Assembly: GCF_000938305.1 (NCBI RefSeq)
Contig: NZ_JYMT01000042.1
Span: forward strand, 524,815 to 588,814
DNA from: Bradyrhizobium sp. LTSP885
GTDB lineage: Bacteria > Pseudomonadota > Alphaproteobacteria > Rhizobiales > Xanthobacteraceae
Length of the DNA: 64,000 nt
Direction of reading: 5' to 3'
Positions 35,004 to 46,334 of the stretch are shown here, piece by piece; within the stretch, counting starts at the first letter, position 1; every line of letters begins with the position of its first letter. The notes under the pieces were generated by a model. The model did no database searches, was not told the origin of the DNA, and saw only the letters and a list, made by a program, of their open reading frames with translations. The translations under genes and the position numbers were made by a program.

Positions 35004-35762
35004 ATGAGAAAGCTTCTTGTTGCAGCCACCCTCGCCGCTCTCAGCGTCTCCTCCGTTTCAGCGGCTGACCTCGCCCCAGCGCCCGTAGCCAAGGCACCGG
35101 TGCCGCCGGCCGTCGCTCCCGCGCTCAACTGGAACGGGTTCTACGTCGGTGTTCAGGGCGGCGGCGACTGGGGGACCAGCAAGGAAACCTTCCGCGGCGC
35201 GCCGAACGATCCGACCTTCGTCGGCACCCAGACCTACGACACCAGTGGCGGCTTCGTCGGCGGCGTGATCGGCACCAACTGGCAGGCCGGCCCCGCGGTG
35301 TTTGGCCTCGAGGGCGACTATCACTGGTCCGGCATCAATGGCCGCTCAGCGGTGATCAATGTCGGGCCTCCGAGCTTGCTCGACACCTACTACACGGCCT
35401 TGCGCAGCTTCGGCGACATCAAGGGCCGGCTCGGCTATGCCGACGGTCCCGCGCTGTGGTTCGTCAGCGGTGGCGCCGCGGTTGGCGACATCCAGCACCG
35501 TTACAGTGCCGGGCTCGTGCCTCCGTCAGTTTCCGCCAGCGAGACACGCTGGGGTTGGACCGTCGGCGCCGGCGTCGAATACATGTTCGCACCGAACTGG
35601 TCGGCCAAGGTCGAGTACAACTACCTCGATCTCGGCAAGGGCTCGATCCAGTACACATCAGCGACCGCCGACCGCTCGGACTGGAACGACACCTTCCACA
35701 CCGTCAAGGCGGGCCTCAACTATCACTTCAACTGGGGTGGTCCTGTCGTCGCGAAGTACTGA
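35004..35762 (+). CDS. Outer-membrane beta-barrel protein (Omp25/31-like), second of three
   Basis: About 252 residues from the ATG at 35004 (MRKLLVAATLAALSVSSVSA signal peptide; an ATG nine bases earlier is possible). The N-terminal mature segment is longer and Pro/Ala-rich (ADLAPAPVAKAPVPPAVAP), then NWNGFYVGVQGGGDWG starts the barrel. The C-terminus VKAGLNYHFNWGGPVVAKY closely matches its neighbours. It is separated from the first paralogue by about 240 bases including an AT-rich stretch that may hold its promoter, and it has its own terminator. Confidence 0.88.
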   Translation: MRKLLVAATLAALSVSSVSAADLAPAPVAKAPVPPAVAPALNWNGFYVGVQGGGDWGTSKETFRGAPNDPTFVGTQTYDTSGGFVGGVIGTNWQAGPAVFGLEGDYHWSGINGRSAVINVGPPSLLDTYYTALRSFGDIKGRLGYADGPALWFVSGGAAVGDIQHRYSAGLVPPSVSASETRWGWTVGAGVEYMFAPNWSAKVEYNYLDLGKGSIQYTSATADRSDWNDTFHTVKAGLNYHFNWGGPVVAKY

Positions 35763-35786
35763 TTGCGTGGGCTGATCCATGAGCAA

Positions 35787-35815
35787 AAGGCCGGCCTCGC
35801 GCCGGCCATTTTTGT
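35787..35815 (+). terminator. Terminator after second outer-membrane gene
   Basis: AAGGCCGGC-CTCGC-GCCGGCC followed by ATTTTTG. It is the same hairpin as in the other two paralogues, with one change in the tail. Confidence 0.88.
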
Positions 35816-36003
35816 TGCCCCAAAGCACTACCCAGGTGCCTCGAACTGCACGTTTGCCGTGCATTGTTGCGCTGCGGTTACACCATTTCCGGTCTTGTCC
35901 CTATAGATACACGTCAACGTCAGGCAACACGGCCGGCGCTCCCCTCCAAAGGCCCTCCAAAGGCTTGGAGGGAAACCACAAAACGGGACTGGGAATTTTT
36001 GAA

Positions 36004-36663
36004 ATGAGGAATGTTCTGCTGGCATCGGCCGGCTTGCTCGTTCTGAGCGCGTTTGCACCGGCCATGGCTGCCGATATGGCGGCCCGGGCTCCCTACGTGA
36101 AGGCGCCGCCGTTGGCCGCCGTCTACAACTGGACCGGCTTCTACATCGGTGGCTTCGGCGGCTATGCCAGCGAGGACTCCGGCACGCCGAAGATGAGCGG
36201 CGGCTTCGGCGGCGGCACCGTCGGCTACAACTGGCAGGCCGGCAACATCGTGTACGGTCTTGAGGCCGACGCCGGTGGGGCTGACGTCAGCGCTTCGGTT
36301 ACGGCGCTGGGCATCACCGCGAAGAGCAAGACCGACGCGCTCGGTACGGTTCGCGGCCGCATCGGCTTCGCTGTCGACCAGGTGCTGTTCTACGGCACCG
36401 GCGGCTACGCCTGGATCGACAACAAGATCAGCCTCAGCGCGCTCGGCGTGACCGTGTCGCAGAGCAACTTCCACTCCGGCTGGACCGTCGGCGCCGGCAT
36501 CGAGGCGTTCTTCGCCCCGCAGTGGTCGGTCAAGGGCGAGTATCTCTATCGCGACCTCGGCAGCGAGACCTACTTCGGCATTCCCTCCGGCGACCTCAAG
36601 CTGCACAGCGTCCAGGTCGGCGTGAACTATCACTTTGGCGGCCCGATCGTCGCCAAGTACTGA
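36004..36663 (+). CDS. Outer-membrane beta-barrel protein (Omp25/31-like), third of three
   Basis: A 219-residue protein, the shortest of the three. The signal peptide (MRNVLLASAGLLVLSAFAPA) is followed by ADMAARAPYVKAPPLAA, then WTGFYIGGFGGYAS begins the barrel; it ends VGVNYHFGGPIVAKY. The 5' leader contains a CCCTCCAA/TTGGAGGG hairpin at about 35952-35971. The three paralogues share the N-terminal 'YxKAPP' and C-terminal motifs but differ in loop length, indicating old duplication with surface-loop divergence. It is followed by its own terminator and then uvrA. Confidence 0.88.
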   Translation: MRNVLLASAGLLVLSAFAPAMAADMAARAPYVKAPPLAAVYNWTGFYIGGFGGYASEDSGTPKMSGGFGGGTVGYNWQAGNIVYGLEADAGGADVSASVTALGITAKSKTDALGTVRGRIGFAVDQVLFYGTGGYAWIDNKISLSALGVTVSQSNFHSGWTVGAGIEAFFAPQWSVKGEYLYRDLGSETYFGIPSGDLKLHSVQVGVNYHFGGPIVAKY

Positions 36664-36713
36664 GCCGAGTACTAGGTGAAATACTGATACGCTCACGACC
36701 AAATCGTGACGAA

Positions 36714-36739
36714 AAGGCCGGCCTCGCGCCGGCCTTTTT
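36714..36739 (+). terminator. Terminator after third outer-membrane gene
   Basis: AAGGCCGGC (36714-36722), CTCGC loop, GCCGGCCTT (36728-36736) and T-run; identical to the terminator of the first paralogue. Confidence 0.9.
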
Positions 36740-36828
36740 GCTGTGTGGGAACCCCCGCTGCTGACGGCTGCTGCCAACGGGCAAACTATCCGTTGATGGA
36801 CGCAACTCGGCACTGGAAATCCCTGACC

Positions 36829-36843
36829 GTTCTTCCTACGTTC
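36829..36843. promoter_or_regulatory. SOS box (LexA site) upstream of uvrA
   Basis: GTTC-TTCCTAC-GTTC exactly fits the alphaproteobacterial SOS consensus and lies about 90 bases before the uvrA start. uvrA is a known SOS gene in this class. Confidence 0.82.
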
Positions 36844-36934
36844 CAGCCTTCACAGCATCGGCGCAGGGTCCCGGCATCACCGGCGATGCGCGCCCCAAAA
36901 AGGCGCACGCGTCACGCGCCCGGAAATTGCCGCT

Positions 36935-39916
<2,982 letters not shown>

Positions 39917-39992
39917 TCTAGCAATGACGTGGGACGGGTGAGAGAGCTGTCAATATCCCTACCACGATCAGTTGACCGGGGCGCCGCGGACT

Positions 39993-40718
39993 TCACGATT
40001 TGGCGAGCAGGTCGATCTTGTTTAGAGCGGATTCGACGACCGATGCAGTCTGCTCCAAGGTCTCAATAACTGGACGACCCGTCACCGATGACTGTGGCCC
40101 AAACCGCGCGTTGATGATTGTCCGGAATTGCGAACCAAAGCTGATCGGCCCGGGGGCGCTGATCATGTTCATCGGGCGCGTCGCATCACCGCCGAACATG
40201 CAATTCTCCATAAACATCCCGCCGACCTGCCCATTAAAATTCTCAATCCTCACCATTGCAAGGGTTGGTATGAAGTCGGCGTGCTTGTTTTGATTGTTTG
40301 CTTTTCCAATCAACCCCCATAGCGCTTCATTTGGATCTTCCGCCGGCCGAATCTCGTTGAACAAGAGGTTCTTGAAACCCGGCAGCGCGCCTTCGATCGC
40401 CGGCAAGCTCTTAAAGCTAGGCAGATCCTTTCGCGGCGCAACAGGGAAATAGACGGACTCGCTTCCCCCCACGATGCGAGCAGCGACGTAGTCCAAGGCA
40501 CTCCTGAGATTGCCCAGCGCATCGCCGACGATGTTAGCAAGGGGCTCGGCTATTGGCCCTTTAGGCTGATAGACAAGTTGGTAGCTCTGGCCTGTTTTGA
40601 TCGCGGATAGGTCGTATAATGACCGGTCTAGTGGGACCGTTTTCTGCTTGAAACGTTCGATGTGCTCGCGCGCTCCGGCGAGCTTAATCCGAGAGGGGCC
40701 TAGATCCAGGGGCATCAT
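39993..40718 (-). CDS. Hypothetical protein of lower GC
   Basis: A 241-residue soluble protein, no signal peptide or membrane span. The N-terminus (SRIKLAGAREHIERFKQK) is helical; a central LGNLRSALDYVAARIVGG motif resembles proteins often found on mobile or accessory DNA. The C-terminal part is beta-rich (FIPTLAMVRIENFNGQVGGM). Codon use is less GC-biased than in uvrA beside it, and a palindromic repeat follows its start side, consistent with horizontal acquisition. No function can be inferred. Confidence 0.65.
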   Translation of the reverse strand: MMPLDLGPSRIKLAGAREHIERFKQKTVPLDRSLYDLSAIKTGQSYQLVYQPKGPIAEPLANIVGDALGNLRSALDYVAARIVGGSESVYFPVAPRKDLPSFKSLPAIEGALPGFKNLLFNEIRPAEDPNEALWGLIGKANNQNKHADFIPTLAMVRIENFNGQVGGMFMENCMFGGDATRPMNMISAPGPISFGSQFRTIINARFGPQSSVTGRPVIETLEQTASVVESALNKIDLLAKS

Positions 40719-40793
40719 GAAAAATCCAGTTTGGTGGCACCTTTAGCAACGACCGTTGGCAGGCTGAAATCGCGATAGTAGCACTATTCAGCT

Positions 40794-40892
40794 CGTAGGG
40801 CGGATTAGCAAAGCGTAATCCGCCACTGCTTTTGGTGCCAGCTGCTTTTCTCGCCGACCCCGGCGGGTTACGCTACGCTAACCCGCCCTACG
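40794..40892. repeat. Palindromic repeat (CGTAGGGCGGATTA class)
   Basis: The left end CGTAGGGCGGATTAGC with AGCGTAATCCGCC faces the right end GGCGGGTTACGCTACGCTAA with CCCGCCCTACG. It separates the low-GC hypothetical gene from the nucleoside hydrolase gene. Confidence 0.88.
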
Positions 40893-40950
40893 CTTCGTTC
40901 GTCGCGTTAGCAGCGTGATCCAATCCTGAACGCGATCGGTAGACGATATA

Positions 40951-41871
40951 ATGCCCCTCTCAGAGGCCGCCCGCCTGAATCTCCTGTCCCCACCCACCGG
41001 TCGCGTCCGCGTCGTTCTCGACACCGACACCTACAACGAAATCGACGACCAGTTCGCGATCGTCCAGATGCTGCTGTCGCCGGATCGCTTCGACGTCGAG
41101 GCGATATACGCTGCGCCGTTCTTCAACGTGCGCTCGGACGGTCCGGGCCACGGCATGGAGCTGAGCTACCAGGAGATCCTGCGGCTGCTGGCGCGCTTGG
41201 ACATCTCGCCCGACGGCCTGGTTCATCGCGGCGTCACCGACTATGTCGGGCCCGAGAAGCAGGCGCGCGAGGCGCCCGCGGTCGATGATTTGATCGCACG
41301 CGCTCGCGCCGGATCGCCGGACAATCCGCTCTACATCGTCGCCATCGCCGCGATCAGCAACGTCGCCTCGGCGCTGCTCAGGGCGCCTGACATCATCGAT
41401 CGCGTCGTCGTGGTGTGGCTCGGCGGCCATGCGCTGGAATGGCCTGACACGGCCGAGTTCAATCTCAGGCAGGATGTCGGCGGCGCGCAGGTGCTGCTCG
41501 ACAGCGGCGTGCCGCTGGTTCTGGTGCCGTGCCGCGGCGTGACCTCACACCTTCACTCGACGGTGCCGGAGATCGAGCGTTACGTCGAACCGCACGGCAG
41601 CATCGGCGCGTTCCTAGCCATGCGCTTCAAGGAATATTCAGCCGATCATCTCGGCTGGGCCAAGGAAATCTGGGACATGGCACCGGTCGGCTGGCTGCTC
41701 AATCCACTGTGGGCACCGAGCGTGATCGTGCCGGCGCCCATCCTGACCGATCAGATGATTTGGAGCATCGATCGCCGGCGGCATGCGATGCGCTACGTGA
41801 CATCAATGAACCGAAACGCGATCCTAAAGGATTTCTTCCTGAAGCTCGCGGCCTTCGCCGGGTCGAACTAG
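40951..41871 (+). CDS. Nucleoside hydrolase family protein
   Basis: A 306-residue protein. The N-terminal calcium-binding signature VLDTDTYNEIDDQFAI matches the D-x-D-x4-DD motif of inosine-uridine-type nucleoside hydrolases, and GGHALEWPDTAEFNLRQD carries the second Asn/Asp metal site. It should cleave N-glycosidic bonds of nucleosides for purine/pyrimidine salvage, but the base specificity is not visible. The N-terminal extension before the motif (about 20 residues) is somewhat longer than typical. Confidence 0.88.
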   Translation: MPLSEAARLNLLSPPTGRVRVVLDTDTYNEIDDQFAIVQMLLSPDRFDVEAIYAAPFFNVRSDGPGHGMELSYQEILRLLARLDISPDGLVHRGVTDYVGPEKQAREAPAVDDLIARARAGSPDNPLYIVAIAAISNVASALLRAPDIIDRVVVVWLGGHALEWPDTAEFNLRQDVGGAQVLLDSGVPLVLVPCRGVTSHLHSTVPEIERYVEPHGSIGAFLAMRFKEYSADHLGWAKEIWDMAPVGWLLNPLWAPSVIVPAPILTDQMIWSIDRRRHAMRYVTSMNRNAILKDFFLKLAAFAGSN

Positions 41872-41880
41872 ACTACACAC

Positions 41881-41957
41881 CGTCATGGCCGGGCTTGTCC
41901 CGGCCATCCACGCCCACGCAAAAGACGTGGATGCCCGGGGCAAGCCCGGGCATGACG
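41881..41957. repeat. Palindromic repeat (CGTCATGGCCGGGCTTG class)
   Basis: CGTCATGGCCGGGCTTGTCC at the left end faces GGGGCAAGCCCGGGCATGACG-type sequence at the right end, with ATCCACG/CGTGGAT near the centre. It sits between convergent genes and could form a long hairpin. Confidence 0.9.
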
Positions 41958-41997
41958 AACTGGGTTGCTTCAGCCTCATGTCATCGATCGTTTTCGA

Positions 41998-42855
41998 TCA
42001 ATCCTTGACCAGCCCAGCCACCGCTTCTTCGATCCCGATCTGCCCTTTGCGGACGATGGTGCCCGGCCGCCCGAAGGCGATCCAGCCCTCGTTGAAGCCA
42101 TCGATCATCTGCATCCGCGGCAGCGGGTTGGTCATGCCCTGGCTGCGGAATATCTGCTCCCACTCGGCGCGGGGCACGACGTCGGCGCGCACCGGTCTGC
42201 CGAGCGCCTTCCCAAAGGCTGCGGCGATGTCATTCGGACTGACGCCGCCGGCATCGAGCTCGACCACGCGAACGCCCTCCCAGCTTTCCGTCAGCAGCGC
42301 GGCCACGGTGCGGCCGACGTCTTCCGCTGAGATCATCGACACCGGCCGGTCGAGCGGCTGCAGATAGCTCTGGATCACGCCAGTCTCTTTTGCAGCGGCG
42401 ATATCGAGCGCGGCGTTTTGCATGAACCAGGCCGCCCGCAGGAAGGTGACCGGCAAGTCCAGCGTCGACAGCGCCTGCTCCAGCAGGCCGAGCTGGTTCA
42501 ACAGGTTCGGCCGGGTCGCTTCGGCACCGATGGTGGAGAGCGCCACCACGCGCTTCGGCCGCGCGCTCTCCAGTGCCTTCAGCAATGTCGCGATCATCGC
42601 CCTCGCCTCGCGGAGATCCGGTGATGGATCGAACGCTGGCGGCAGCATCACGAATGCGGCTTCGCAGTCTTGCAAGGCGCTCGTCAGCGCGGCCGGATTA
42701 TCGAGATCGGCAATCGCGGGCGCGCAGCCCCGCTCCGCCCATGGCTTGCCCTTCGCAGCGTCACGAACCAGCACGCGCAACGGCTTGCCCTCCGCCAGCA
42801 ATGCGCGCGCTGCCGCGCCGCCGACTTTTCCGGTCACACCCATGATTGCGTACAT
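41998..42855 (-). CDS. NmrA-like NAD(P)-binding protein
   Basis: A 285-residue atypical short-chain dehydrogenase of the NmrA/HSCARG group. The N-terminal GVTGKVGGAAARALL is the G-x-x-G-x-x-G cofactor loop, followed by a strand ending VRD that suits NADP binding. No Tyr-x3-Lys active site is evident, so it may sense redox state or be a quinone reductase-like protein. GAGAGAT precedes the ATG. It runs in the same direction as the SDR gene upstream, 60 bases away. Confidence 0.85.
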   Translation of the reverse strand: MYAIMGVTGKVGGAAARALLAEGKPLRVLVRDAAKGKPWAERGCAPAIADLDNPAALTSALQDCEAAFVMLPPAFDPSPDLREARAMIATLLKALESARPKRVVALSTIGAEATRPNLLNQLGLLEQALSTLDLPVTFLRAAWFMQNAALDIAAAKETGVIQSYLQPLDRPVSMISAEDVGRTVAALLTESWEGVRVVELDAGGVSPNDIAAAFGKALGRPVRADVVPRAEWEQIFRSQGMTNPLPRMQMIDGFNEGWIAFGRPGTIVRKGQIGIEEAVAGLVKD

Positions 42856-42915
42856 CTGATCTCTCCATCTCTGTTTGATTGTCGGTGGCGTCGAGCAAGT
42901 CGCCGCTGTGGGTGG

Positions 42916-43605
42916 TCACCAGGGCAAGGTTTTGCCGTGGCGATCGATGAATCGAAGACCCGGTCTGCCGGCCCGGGCCTCGACCGCGGCGACCACGTGC
43001 GGGATGCTCTCCTCGATCGACAGCGCCGCCGCGTCCGTGCCCATCTCGGTGCGCACCCAGCCGGGCGCGACCAGCAGCAACGCGCGGCTGTCGCCGGCGT
43101 GGCGCTTCGAAAAGCACGCCATCAGCATGTTGAGTGCGGCCTTGCTCGAACTGTAGAGTTCCCAGGCGCCCCGATTGTGGGCAATGCTGCCGAGCTCTGA
43201 CGACATCACCGCGATGACGCCGTTGCGCGACACCTGGTGCTCGAACAGCTCGACCACACGCATCGGGCCCAGCGCATTGGTCAGCATCATCGCGAGAAAA
43301 TCCTGCTCGCGGACGTCCTTCGGCGTGTCGTCGCGCGCCAGGCAAATGCCGGCGTTGACGAACAGGGTATCGAGCGTCCGGCCCGCCAAGCGCTGCCTGA
43401 GCGCTTCGACCGATCTCACGTCGGTGATATCTGCAGTTTCAATCGTGAGGCTGGCCGGAAATCGTGCGGCAATCCGGTCGAGCGCCGCTGACGGCGAGCG
43501 CACCGTCGCAATGACGTGAAAGTCGCGCGCGCAATATTCCTCGGCCAACGCGAGCCCCAGCCCGCGCGAGGCCCCGACGATAAGCACGATGTTCCGCGTG
43601 GCCAT
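42916..43605 (-). CDS. SDR family oxidoreductase
   Basis: A 229-residue short-chain dehydrogenase. The cofactor loop GASRGLGLALAEEY, the NAG motif in FVNAGICLA, and the catalytic Tyr-x3-Lys in ELYSSSKAALN are all present. It is somewhat short, closer to the C-factor/CsgA-like group than to the classical 250-residue enzymes. The substrate cannot be inferred. It lies between the NmrA-like gene and a LysR regulator, all leftward, suggesting a small co-regulated unit. Confidence 0.88.
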   Translation of the reverse strand: MATRNIVLIVGASRGLGLALAEEYCARDFHVIATVRSPSAALDRIAARFPASLTIETADITDVRSVEALRQRLAGRTLDTLFVNAGICLARDDTPKDVREQDFLAMMLTNALGPMRVVELFEHQVSRNGVIAVMSSELGSIAHNRGAWELYSSSKAALNMLMACFSKRHAGDSRALLLVAPGWVRTEMGTDAAALSIEESIPHVVAAVEARAGRPGLRFIDRHGKTLPW

Positions 43606-43710
43606 GGAGAGCGCCTTCGCTGCGTTTGGTCCGACCCACAGAACGTCCCACGCCGGCTCTCATGACTGAAGCGCGCTTATGTCACCGTACTATTGACGAA
43701 ACAGCATGAA

Positions 43711-44628
43711 TTAGCGATGCGTCGCCGGTTCGCGGATCGCCTTCGAGACGAAGTCGACGAAGGCCCGGACCTTCGCCGGCTGGTGGTTGCGCGAGGGATA
43801 CAGCGCGTAGAGCGGATAGGTCTCGCCGGACCAGTCCGGGAACAGATCGATCAACCGGCCGGACTCCAGCAGCGGCTGGATCCGGATCGCGAGCACCTGC
43901 GCGATTCCGGTGCCCGCCAGGCACTCGTTGACCATGGTGCCAACATCGCTGACATGGAGGCGGCTGGAGGTCGCCACGGGAACCACCTTGCGGCCGCGGT
44001 GAAACTCCCACTCGAACGGCCGCCGCGTCACCGGATCGAAGAACTGGATGCAGTGATGCCCGGCGATGTCGGACGGATGTGCAGGCCGTCCGTGCTTTTT
44101 CAGATAGCCTGGCGACGCGACCGTGAGCACCCGTGTCTCCATGAGCTTGCGCGCGATGGCGCTGGCCACGGTCGGCTCGCCGAACCTGACAGCGACATCG
44201 ATCCCGTCGGTCACGAGGTCGCCGACATGATCGCGCGTCACCAACTCCAGCGTCAGCTCGGGATGCGCCCGCAGAAATCCGCCCAGCCGCCCCGAAAGCT
44301 GGCTGCGCAGGAAGTAAGGGTCGATGTCGACCCGCAATCGGCCGCGCGCGACGCCGCCGGCCCCCGACGCCGAGACCGCCGCCTCCTCGATGCCGACCAG
44401 CAACGGCGCGACCTGCTCGTAGAACAGCCGGCCCTCGTCGGTCAGCACCATCGACCGCGTGGTGCGGTCGAGCAGCCGCACGCCGACCCGATCCTCCAGC
44501 CGGGCAATCGCGCGGCTGACGCCCGAGGCCGTGATCCCCAGCACCTCGGCTGCGCGCGCAAAGTTGCGCGACTGGACCACCGCCGCCAGCACGCTGATTC
44601 CCGAAAGCAGCCGACCATCGAACGACAT
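43711..44628 (-). CDS. LysR family transcriptional regulator
   Basis: A 305-residue regulator. The N-terminal winged helix-turn-helix (FARAAEVLGITASGVSRAIA, then RLEDRVGVRLLDRTTRSMVL) is typical, followed by a substrate-binding domain closest to the CrgA/DhgC-like 'RLRVDIDPYFLR' type. CAGGAG before the ATG at 44628 supports this start over an upstream one. It may control the adjacent SDR/NmrA-like genes, which are transcribed in the same direction about 100 bases downstream. Confidence 0.9.
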   Translation of the reverse strand: MSFDGRLLSGISVLAAVVQSRNFARAAEVLGITASGVSRAIARLEDRVGVRLLDRTTRSMVLTDEGRLFYEQVAPLLVGIEEAAVSASGAGGVARGRLRVDIDPYFLRSQLSGRLGGFLRAHPELTLELVTRDHVGDLVTDGIDVAVRFGEPTVASAIARKLMETRVLTVASPGYLKKHGRPAHPSDIAGHHCIQFFDPVTRRPFEWEFHRGRKVVPVATSSRLHVSDVGTMVNECLAGTGIAQVLAIRIQPLLESGRLIDLFPDWSGETYPLYALYPSRNHQPAKVRAFVDFVSKAIREPATHR

Positions 44629-44700
44629 CGCAGAACTCCTGAGCCAATGTCGGGAATGATGGGAGATTGATGTCATTAGCGCAAGTATGTAGCGAAGCGG

Positions 44701-45639
44701 CTACTCCGTCCGCCTGAGAAACGCGCCGAACGCGCGCGGGCCGTCGCCGACCTTGATTTCGCCGACGACCTTCATCTCGACGGCGTCGATCAAATTGACC
44801 GTATTGCTCTCCCAGTTCGCGACCACGACACGCCGCCCGTCCGCCGTCGCCTCGATGCCTTCCGGATAGTCGCCGACCTTGATCCGCTTCAGCGGTTGCA
44901 AGGTTGCGAGATCGAACACGCTGACGGTGCCGTCATATTGGTCGGTGACAAAACCGCGGCCCTGCGCCAGCGCCACCGCATAGGGGCGCAACCCGACATG
45001 GACGCGGCCGATTTCGCGGGCGCTGGCGATGTCGATCACGGAGACGTCGTTCGAGCCGACATTGGCGGTGTAGGCGCGCTTGCCTTCGCCGTCGATGGTG
45101 ACGCCGAACGGACGCGTTCCGACCTTCACCATCCCCTTCCGCTCGCGCGCCGATGTGTCCACGATCGACACGCTGTCGTCGTCGCGGTCCGCCGAGAGCA
45201 GCAGCCGCCCGTCCGGCGTCACCGCGAGCCCGGACGGCGATGCGCCTACCTTGATACTGGCGACGACACGCTGCGCTCTCGCGTCGATCACCCGCACCGC
45301 GGCAGCGTACCAGTCGGCGACATAGACCGTCGCCCCGTCGGGAGCGACGGCGATGCCGAGCGGACCGCCGCCGACATCGATCCGGCCAACGATTTTTCGC
45401 GCCGTTGCATCGACCACGGTCAACGCCTTGGCATCGGGGCTGGTCACATAGGCAAAGCGGCCATCCGGTGTGACGGCAACGCCCGCCGGCTTTCCGCCGA
45501 TCGCAATCGTCGCGACCGCCTTCGATGTCGCGAGATCGACAATCATGAGATCATCGCTGAGCTGGTTGGTGACGAACGCCTCTTCGGCATGGGCGCCTGT
45601 GAGGCTGGCCAGCAGCGCCACCAGTGCGATTGCCTTCAC
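44701..45639 (-). CDS. YVTN-type beta-propeller protein, secreted
   Basis: A 312-residue protein with a signal peptide (MKAIALVALLASLTGAHA, GTG start) and seven repeated units of the pattern 'VAVTPDGRFAYVTS ... VDATARKIVGRIDVGGGP', diagnostic of YncE/YVTN 40-residue propellers. Such proteins fold as periplasmic beta-propellers, sometimes binding DNA or acting with quinoproteins. Three bases separate it from the preceding SRPBCC gene, so the two are likely one transcript and may work together, but the ligand is unknown. Confidence 0.85.
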   Translation of the reverse strand: MKAIALVALLASLTGAHAEEAFVTNQLSDDLMIVDLATSKAVATIAIGGKPAGVAVTPDGRFAYVTSPDAKALTVVDATARKIVGRIDVGGGPLGIAVAPDGATVYVADWYAAAVRVIDARAQRVVASIKVGASPSGLAVTPDGRLLLSADRDDDSVSIVDTSARERKGMVKVGTRPFGVTIDGEGKRAYTANVGSNDVSVIDIASAREIGRVHVGLRPYAVALAQGRGFVTDQYDGTVSVFDLATLQPLKRIKVGDYPEGIEATADGRRVVVANWESNTVNLIDAVEMKVVGEIKVGDGPRAFGAFLRRTE

Positions 45640-45642
45640 GCT

Positions 45643-46182
45643 CTAGCTGCCGCTCTCGATCTTCTTCTTCAGCGCCTCAAGCCCGGCGCGATAGAGCCCA
45701 CTCACCGCCTTGGTCGCGGCTTCGTCGTTCAGCTCCGGCGGCGGGTCGTTGTTGGGAAAACCGCGGTAGAACGCGCCGGCCCATTCCAGCTTCGCCTTGC
45801 CGTCCGGCGCCGGCGACACCGTCAGCGTCGAGGAATAATTGGTGACCGGCAGCACCTTCACGTCGACCGCCGTGATCCGGTACGAATAGCTCAACATCTC
45901 CGGTTCGTACTTGTAGAGCTCCTCGTCGATGGTCGCGCCGTCCGCCAGCGTCAACCGCCTGGTGGCGCCGATCTCGTTGCCCTTCTCGCCCTCGGTCTTG
46001 CTGACACCTGGCAGCCAGCTCATGTCCTGGAAATTGCCGATCGCCGCCCACACCTTGGCCTGCGGCGCGTCGATTTCGATCGATTCCCGCACCTTCTGGC
46101 GGGTCGGCCCGTGGGCCCAGGCGGCTCCCAAAACTGCCAACGCCGCCACCACGACGCCAGCCTTCGCGATCGTACCCCTCAT
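45643..46182 (-). CDS. SRPBCC (START-like) family protein, exported
   Basis: A 179-residue protein with a signal-like N-terminus (KAGVVVAALAVLGAAWAHG) and an SRPBCC/polyketide-cyclase-like domain: VRESIEIDAPQAKVWAAIGN, FQDMSWLPGVSKTEG, TRRLTLADGATIDEELYKYE and a C-terminal helix. The family binds hydrophobic ligands in a deep cavity. GGGGAG precedes the ATG at 46182. It is immediately upstream of the propeller gene; the pair recurs in Bradyrhizobium-like organisms beside alcohol/quinoprotein genes, though none is seen here. Confidence 0.8.
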   Translation of the reverse strand: MRGTIAKAGVVVAALAVLGAAWAHGPTRQKVRESIEIDAPQAKVWAAIGNFQDMSWLPGVSKTEGEKGNEIGATRRLTLADGATIDEELYKYEPEMLSYSYRITAVDVKVLPVTNYSSTLTVSPAPDGKAKLEWAGAFYRGFPNNDPPPELNDEAATKAVSGLYRAGLEALKKKIESGS

Positions 46183-46334
46183 GCCGTCTCCCCGACGTTG
46201 TGTTCGGTCTGCGCCACATCGCGTGCCGAAGCTTATGGTCGATATTCTGGACCAGATCGGGACCGGTTTCTTGCACCAGAGCGAAGTACCGGCCGTCGTC
46301 TTCCTCGGGAGGCAAGCCTGCGAGGCAACGGACC

